DNA of 7,243 bases, from positions 1-7,243 of the forward strand of contig JAJDFU010000246.1 in the NCBI GenBank assembly GCA_020528935.1, written 5' to 3'. Numbering within the stretch: position 1 is the first letter of the stretch; the number at the start of each line of letters is the position of its first letter. The stretch is from Saprospiraceae bacterium. Lineage in GTDB: Bacteria; Bacteroidota; Bacteroidia; Chitinophagales; Saprospiraceae. The notes below the pieces were generated by a model. That model was not told the DNA's origin. It searched no databases and saw nothing but the letters and a program-made list of their open reading frames with translations. Positions 1-5,700 of this stretch are shown here, piece after piece. The translations under genes and the position numbers were made by a program.

Positions 1-1686
1 CCTGTCGCCTTCCCGTAGTTCTTCCCCGAGTTCCGTTGGTCCCCCCTGGATCTGCGCCAGTTCCAGTTTGGCCGAGATGGAGCGCTGGCCGCTCAGGTAC
101 TCCGTTGTCACGCTGTAGTATCCGTTGCGAAAGCCCTGCGGCTTCCCCATCAGGGTATAGGCACAGCCGATCTCCAGGCATGCTGTAAATTTTCCGGCGT
201 AGTTGGTGCGCACGATCTCTTCCTTGCCGTTGCACTCGTTGATGATGCGCACGAGGGCTCCCTCAATGGGCTTATTGAGCCCCTGAGCGGTGGCTATACC
301 GTTGAGGTCGATACAACTGGCCGGCTCCAGCGCAATGCGCAGGGGCTTTACCAACTGGCCGGGAGGCGGTTGATTGGGAAAGCGCACGCGCTGTTCGAAG
401 GGGAAGTACCCGTCCCGGTTGGCCGTAAGCAAATATTCCTCGCCGGAAACCCCGCGCAAACCAGCGCGACCGTTGCCTTCGGTGACCCCGTCCGGCGGGC
501 CCAGGTCCACGTTTTCCTTGGGGACCATCTGCAGGGCCATTTCGCCGGAGCCGTCTGCTTTGGGCAGCAGCTCCACGTCGTAAAAGCGCCCTACGCCCTC
601 GCCTTCCTGTGTGGTCCACTTCAGCAGCCTCAGGGAGGTGCGGCTCAGGGGCCGGCCGTTGGTGGCATCCTCTACGACGACCGGCCAGATGAGTTCCTTT
701 CTGGACTGGGCCAGCGCTTCGGGACTGGGGGCGAGTTCGTCAATCGGGGAAGAAGCCTCGAAGAGGTAGATGTCGTCCTTTCCCAGGCCGCCTTCGCGAT
801 TGGAGGTGAAATAGCCGCGCGTGCCTTCCGCATTTACGATCAGCCCGAGGTCGTCCAGGGGGGAATTGAAGGGGCGGCCCAGGTTGCGCACGATTCCGGC
901 GCTGTCCAGCGGCGCCATAAAGAGGTCGAGTCCGCCCTCACCGGGATGCCCATCAGAAGCGAAAAACAGCACGTTGTCGCGGTGGATGAAGGGAAAGCCC
1001 TCTTTGCCCGGGCTGTTAATGTCGGGTCCCAGGTTCTGGGGCTCCGACCAACTGCCGTCCAGATCGCGCTGCACGCGATAGAGGTCGTAGCCGCCCTGCC
1101 CCCCGGGCATATCGGAAGCAAAGAAGAGCACGTTGCCGTCCGAAGAGAGAGCGGGGTGAATGCAGTTGTACCCTTCGGCACCCAAATCCAGGGGCTCCAC
1201 CCCTTGCCAGTCTACGGGCCCGCGCTCTGCTCTGTAGATGCGCATGCCTACCCGGGGGCCGTGGCTGGCGCCGACCAGCGTTTTGCCGGTCAGATTGTTG
1301 GGGGTAAAGACGATCGCGCGGCCGTTTGGGCGGAGGGTGACCGGCCCGTCGTGAAACTGGGAATTGATCTGGACGGAAAAGGCCTGCGGTTTAGTGGGAA
1401 AGCCGTTGGGATCCAGGCGAGAATAGTAGATCTCAAAAAAGCGCTCTCCGATGGATTTATCGATCGGGCCGCTCTTGCGGCGGCTGCTCACAAACAGAAT
1501 GCCGTCCTTGTAGAAGGAGGGGCTGAATTCCAGAGCCTCCGTATTGATGGCTACTGCATTGAACAGGGCTACTTCTTTTCGCAACCGGTTATCTTCAAAC
1601 ACCTTGTGTTCCGGTGCAAACTGCTGGCCCGTCAGGGCAGTGATATATCCTGTGACAACGAGCAGGGGAAGAAGTAACCGTTTCAT
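1..1686 (-). CDS. PorE/OmpA-family-like periplasmic protein: PD40 beta-propeller plus two carboxypeptidase-regulatory-like domains, 3' partial
   Basis: The frame runs without a stop from ATG at 1684-1686 to the window edge (562 residues). The start is chosen because it gives a clean signal peptide, MKRLLLPLLVVTGYITALTG, and lies 35 bases after the PorP/SprF stop. There is no lipobox Cys. Residues about 50-310 form a TolB/WD40-like propeller with PD40 motifs: FSPSFYKDGILFVSSR (54-69), LRPNGRAIVFTPN (118-130), HPALSSDGNVLFFASD (177-192) with GGYDLY after it, NVLFFASDGHPGEGGLDLF (238-256) and RGYFTSNREGGLGKDDIY (290-307). Residues about 336-440 look like a carboxypeptidase-regulatory-like domain (VVVEDATNGRPLS ... 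EEYLLTANRDGYFPFE), and about 459-540 a second (KPIEGALVRIINECNG ... RTNYAGKFTACLEIGCAYTL). Known relative: P. gingivalis PorE (TPR, propeller, CRD, OmpA_C), a T9SS component proposed to contact peptidoglycan. Here no N-terminal TPR is seen, and the expected OmpA_C domain would be off the edge, so 'OmpA family' is predicted, not seen. Same strand and short spacing suggest an operon. Confidence 0.88.
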   Translation of the reverse strand, partial: MKRLLLPLLVVTGYITALTGQQFAPEHKVFEDNRLRKEVALFNAVAINTEALEFSPSFYKDGILFVSSRRKSGPIDKSIGERFFEIYYSRLDPNGFPTKPQAFSVQINSQFHDGPVTLRPNGRAIVFTPNNLTGKTLVGASHGPRVGMRIYRAERGPVDWQGVEPLDLGAEGYNCIHPALSSDGNVLFFASDMPGGQGGYDLYRVQRDLDGSWSEPQNLGPDINSPGKEGFPFIHRDNVLFFASDGHPGEGGLDLFMAPLDSAGIVRNLGRPFNSPLDDLGLIVNAEGTRGYFTSNREGGLGKDDIYLFEASSPIDELAPSPEALAQSRKELIWPVVVEDATNGRPLSRTSLRLLKWTTQEGEGVGRFYDVELLPKADGSGEMALQMVPKENVDLGPPDGVTEGNGRAGLRGVSGEEYLLTANRDGYFPFEQRVRFPNQPPPGQLVKPLRIALEPASCIDLNGIATAQGLNKPIEGALVRIINECNGKEEIVRTNYAGKFTACLEIGCAYTLMGKPQGFRNGYYSVTTEYLSGQRSISAKLELAQIQGGPTELGEELREGDR

Positions 1687-1721
1687 GGCAAAGGGGTTAT
1701 GTGGGTCAATTTTATACAATA
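1687..1721. other. Short A+T-rich spacer between porP/sprF-like and PorE-like genes
   Basis: This 35-base spacer reads on the minus strand TATTGTATAAAATTGACCC and then CACATAACCCCTTTGCC before the ATG. It has no Shine-Dalgarno match and no terminator-like hairpin, so the PorE-like gene is most simply co-transcribed with the gene before it. Its A+T richness contrasts with the flanking coding sequence, which is common in translation-initiation regions of Bacteroidota. Confidence 0.4.
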
Positions 1722-2672
1722 TCAGTAAAACCGGGGATTTAACGCTTCCTCGCCCTCGGTTTTCTTGCCGATGCAAAAGCGCAGTACCCCTTCCACGGAG
1801 CCGGAATGCTGGTCGCGTATATCGGACAGGCCAATGTCATAGCTCAGGCCGAAAAAGACGTGCTCTCCGATTTGCGCACCGGCCAGAATAGAGATGGACT
1901 CGCCGGCTCCCTGCCCTTTGGTGCCGCCCAAGCGATAAGACAATCCGCCCATGATCTGGTCGATAAACCAGAAGTTGAGGTTGAAATCGGCATCGAAGGG
2001 CGCCCCTTTCACGTACCGCAAAAAAGCCTGCGGTTCCATCACTACGCTTTCGCCGAGCGGGAAGGTGGCCCCCACCAGGAAGTAGTAATGCCGCACCTCG
2101 CGGGATATGGAACCCTCGTTGTCGGACAGCTCAATATTGCTTTCCAGCAGCCGGGGCACCGAAAAGCCGGCGTAGAAGCGCTCGGTCTGGTAGTACAGGC
2201 CGGCGCCGAAATTGGGTACCAGGCGGGTCTGCACCCCCAGAGGAATGGCCCCGTCCTGGCCATTGGGCTGGGTAGCCTCCGTCTTGCTGAAATCCACCCG
2301 CATGTGGCGCACCGAGCCCTGTAGGCCCAGCCCCAGATAGCCGGTGCCCAGGGGAATGCGGTAAGCGTAATACAGCTCGCCGGTATAGTCGGATTGCGGG
2401 CCGATGGCATTCCGCTGCACGCTGGCTCCGATGCCGATGCGGTCGTTGGCCAAAGGCATGTGGAAGGAAAGGAGTTGCGTCTGGGGGGCACCATCCACCC
2501 CGATCCACTGCCCGCGACCGAAGGCCGTTATGCAGGGACGCCCCGCCGAGCCGGTATAGCCGGGATTGATGACCAGTTTATTGAACATAAACATGGTGTA
2601 CTGCGTCTCCTGCTGGCTGTAGGCCGTCCAGGCAAGAGCGATCGCTATGAGAAGTGTACCTGTTCGTTTCAT
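1722..2672 (-). CDS. PorP/SprF-family type IX secretion system outer-membrane protein
   Basis: A complete 316-residue protein, normal for the family (roughly 300-350). It starts MKRTGTLLIAIALAWTAYSQ, a clear signal peptide probably cut after Ser19. Residues 20-42 carry the family's N-terminal signature QQETQYTMFMFNKLVINPGY-TGS; residues 53-63 read RGQWIGVDGAP, also highly conserved. The rest alternates short amphipathic beta strands (e.g. GIGASVQRNAIG, FGAGLYYQTERFYAGFSVP, IMGGLSYRLGG, VFFGLSYDIGLSDI), and the protein ends NPRFY (312-316), the family's usual end with an aromatic last residue. An outer-membrane beta-barrel is expected. Known: PorP is a core T9SS component in Porphyromonas gingivalis, and SprF is needed for secretion of the type B cargo SprB in Flavobacterium johnsoniae. 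Because a type B cargo gene lies 72 bases upstream on the same strand, this is most likely a cargo-specific SprF-like partner, not the core PorP; no porKLMN genes are visible. Stop TGA at 1722-1724. Confidence 0.93.
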   Translation of the reverse strand: MKRTGTLLIAIALAWTAYSQQETQYTMFMFNKLVINPGYTGSAGRPCITAFGRGQWIGVDGAPQTQLLSFHMPLANDRIGIGASVQRNAIGPQSDYTGELYYAYRIPLGTGYLGLGLQGSVRHMRVDFSKTEATQPNGQDGAIPLGVQTRLVPNFGAGLYYQTERFYAGFSVPRLLESNIELSDNEGSISREVRHYYFLVGATFPLGESVVMEPQAFLRYVKGAPFDADFNLNFWFIDQIMGGLSYRLGGTKGQGAGESISILAGAQIGEHVFFGLSYDIGLSDIRDQHSGSVEGVLRFCIGKKTEGEEALNPRFY

Positions 2673-2703
2673 GAGCTTGGGGGTTTTTCCTTTCGGAATA
2701 TGA

Positions 2704-2730
2704 CCAGAGGGAAGGCCGGCTTCCCCCTGG
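2704..2730. other. Imperfect hairpin in the adhesin-porP/sprF intergenic gap
   Basis: The 72-base gap at 2673-2744 holds an inverted repeat: arms 2704-2714 and 2720-2730 pair over 11 positions with one mismatch (2708/2726) around a five-base loop. It starts 14 bases after the adhesin stop on the transcribed strand. No T-run follows the stem on the minus strand (TCATATTCC comes next), so it is not a canonical rho-independent terminator. It could be a transcript 3'-end stabiliser, a processing site or a partial attenuator separating the giant gene from its downstream partners. Between the hairpin and the porP start an AAAGGAAAAA stretch lies about 12 bases before the ATG; Bacteroidota rarely rely on Shine-Dalgarno pairing, so its role is uncertain. 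Confidence 0.5.
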
Positions 2731-2744
2731 CTTTAAATCGGTTT

Positions 2745-5700
2745 TTATCGCTTGAGATAGATGTAGCCGGTCTTTACGGGGCTGCCGTCCCCGAAGTCTA
2801 CGGCATAGAAATAGGTGCCCACCGGAAGTTCGTCGCCGTTGAAGGTGCCTCGCCAGTCGTTGTTGTAGGGCGCCGCGGAGAACACCTCATCGCCCCAGCG
2901 GTTGTACACCGATACGGATGTATTGGCGTTGTCCACCAACAGGCAGGGAATGACGAAAAAGTCGTTGATGCCGTCCCCGTTGGGCGTGAAGATGGACGGC
3001 ACAAAACAGTCTTCCCGGTCGATGTTGCCGCCCACGTTCACCGTCACTACGCCGGTAGAACAGGTACAGCCTTCGCTGCAGATCTGGTAGGTGAACTGAT
3101 CCGCACCCACGAAGTTGCCCTCCGGCGTGTACAGGATGATGTTGGCTTCGGGATCGACGACGGCACTGCCGTTGTCGGGCATTTTGACGATTTCCAGGGT
3201 GACCGCTTCAATATGCAGATCGTTATCCAGTACGCTGATGGCGGCCGCTTCGCCGTTGAGCGGTACCTCGGCCACATCAGGTACAGCCACCGGATTGGGC
3301 CGGAAGGTGATGCGCACCGTATCGCGGGAAGAGGCCCCGCAGAACCCGCCATCTATCGTCCACACCAGCTGGTTGAGGCCGGGCAGCAGGCCGGTGACCA
3401 GGGTATTGGGATTGTCGGGGTCGAGGAAGGTCACCCCCTCGTTCGGGCTGAACCACATGCCCTCGCTTCCGTCGGCAGGCGGAAGGGCGTTCAGCTGTAC
3501 GCTGCTGTCGGCATTGCATACGAACTGATCCGCACCGGCATCCGGACCGGAATCGGAAACCACTACCAGCACCTCGTCCTGCACTTGTCCGCAGGGGCTA
3601 TTCACCGTCCAGGTAAACTGGTAGATGTTGCCGGGCTCCAGGCCGCTGATCAGCGTGTTGGGATCGTTGGGGTTCTCGATCTCTACCCCCAGAGAAACCT
3701 GCGTGGGGCTCTGACTCCACACGCCACTTCCCTGGGCGGGTGGAAGGGCGGCCAGGTTGACCACATCCCCTTCACAGGTGAGCACGTCCTCGCCTGCATT
3801 GGCAAGTACCGGCTCCGTGACCGTGACTGCCACGGTATCCGAAGCGTAGTTGATGCAGGAGCCGTTGGACAGCGACCAGGCGAAGAGGTAAGTGTTGTTG
3901 GGCACTGCGCCGTTGACGCTGGTGGAGGGCTGGTTGGGATTGGCGATAGTGAGGCCGGGCGTGCCGCTGACGATGCTCCACCGGCCCCTGCCCTCTACCG
4001 GTGCTTCGGCATTCAATACCAGGGGTTGATTCTGGCAGATGCTGAAATCAGCCCCCGCAAAGGCATCCTGACTGGGAATGGCGTCCAGAACGACCTCCGT
4101 AGGTGACGAGAGGTCGCTTCGGCAGCCGTCCACTTCCGCTACAGCCGTTATGGGGAATACGCCCTCGCCAAAGCCCGCCAGGTCGGGCAGTAAAAAGCTG
4201 AGCGCGGGAGTACTGCCGATTTCCTGTCCCTGCGGGTCAAAAAAGATATAGGTAGCGCCGTCCAGGGCCGAAGCCGAATCGATCGAGATCAATACCTGGG
4301 GCGCCACGGTGTTGAGGCAGACGGGACTGGAGTTGCTGAGCACGGGAGTGCCGGGCTTGGGTTTGACGTCCACGTTCAGGACCAAGGGCTCAGAAGAGCA
4401 GCCGTTGAGCGTCACCACAAATTCGTAGGGTCCGGCAGCGCTGGTATCTACATCCGTGAGGACAAACCGCCGCTGGGAAGAGGAACTGTTGGGTCCCTGC
4501 CAGGAATAGGTAGCATTCGTCACCGGCTGTCCGATCAGCTCCAGGTCACTTCCCTCGCATACGGGGCTGTTGCTCGTTGCGCTGGCTATGGGTACGGGAT
4601 TCACCTCAATAAGCGTGATGCCCGACTCGGGCGAAGCACACCCGTCCACCACTACGAAGAGGCGATATTCGCCGGCATCGGCCTGGGTGAGGCTATCCAG
4701 GATAAAAGAAGGCGTATCTGTGCTGTCAATACCCGCCGGAGTCATCCAGTAGTACGTCACGGTATCCCCGCTATAGGTGGTGGGAGAGGTGAGTTGCAGG
4801 GTCTCGCCTACGCAAAACTGCGCGTCCTGGCCGGGCAGCAGGGCCGGCGCAGCCGGTGTGGAGGGTGCCAGGGACAGCGAGACATTGGTGATGGCCGGCT
4901 CGGAGATACAGCCGGCCGAGTTGGATACCACCAGGGTGTAGGTGCCGTTATCCGCCGGCGAGGCATTCGAAATAACCGCCACAGTATCCGTAGAGAAGGT
5001 ATTGCCGTCCGGATCCTGCCAGTTGTAATTGAAATTGGGCAGGTCGGGCACGATGGTAGCCACCAATTCGATATCGGGAAAGCCTTCGGCGCAATCCGGA
5101 GCGTTGTTGCTGAGGCTGGTGATTACCGGGCGTTCGAAGATCGTGATATTGGTCACGTCATCCGCCGTACAGCCTTCGGCCGTTGTGACTTCGAGCAAGT
5201 AGGTGCCGGAATTGCCCTGCCCGGCGTCGGGGATGACCGGACTGGCAAGGCTGGAGGTGAAGCCGGCAGGGCCGGCCCACTTATAACTGGCGCCCGCCAG
5301 AATGGGCGAGGCGATCAGCTCGATATCTTCGCCTTCGCACACGAAATTACTGACCGCCGAAGCATTGGTCAGGGGCAGCGGATTGACCACTACCTCCAAG
5401 GGTGCCGAAGGATCGGAAGACCAGCCCTGCGCCCTGACGAACACCTGCAAGTTTCCGTCGTGCCAGGCCGGGGTTGGCGTCACGATAAGGGTGTCGCCCG
5501 TGGAGGACAATTGCTGCAGTTGCGGGCTTATCCAGGTATAGGTGGATCCGATGCCGTCGGTGGTCAGGGTCAGCAGGTTCCCCTGGCATACCGGACTGTT
5601 GGCGGCCAGGTTGGGCGTAGCCGGCTTCGGAGTTACATCTACCACGACATTGTCGGGGGCGGAAGCACAACCGTTGCGGCTCACGATCAGGGTATATACC

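Noticed and set aside
370..1677. Long plus-strand open frame of 435 codons
   Set aside because: It is antisense to the PorE-like gene, whose minus-strand frame has a signal peptide and clear PD40 motifs. The plus-strand translation has no recognisable domain and is a by-product of G+C-rich codon use.
1707..1714. Possible Bacteroidota -7 promoter element (TAAAATTG on the minus strand) before the PorE-like gene
   Set aside because: It differs from TAnnTTTG at one position, and no TTTG-type -33 element sits about 19-21 bases upstream. In an A+T-rich spacer such a match is expected by chance.
2704..2730. Rho-independent terminator
   Set aside because: The stem is strong enough, but no T-run follows on either strand close to the stem, so only a generic hairpin is reported.
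2394..4106. Long plus-strand open frame of 570 codons
   Set aside because: It spans the start of the PorP/SprF gene, the intergenic gap and the end of the adhesin in antisense. The composition (His, Gly, Arg and Val rich, no motifs) is that of a shadow frame.
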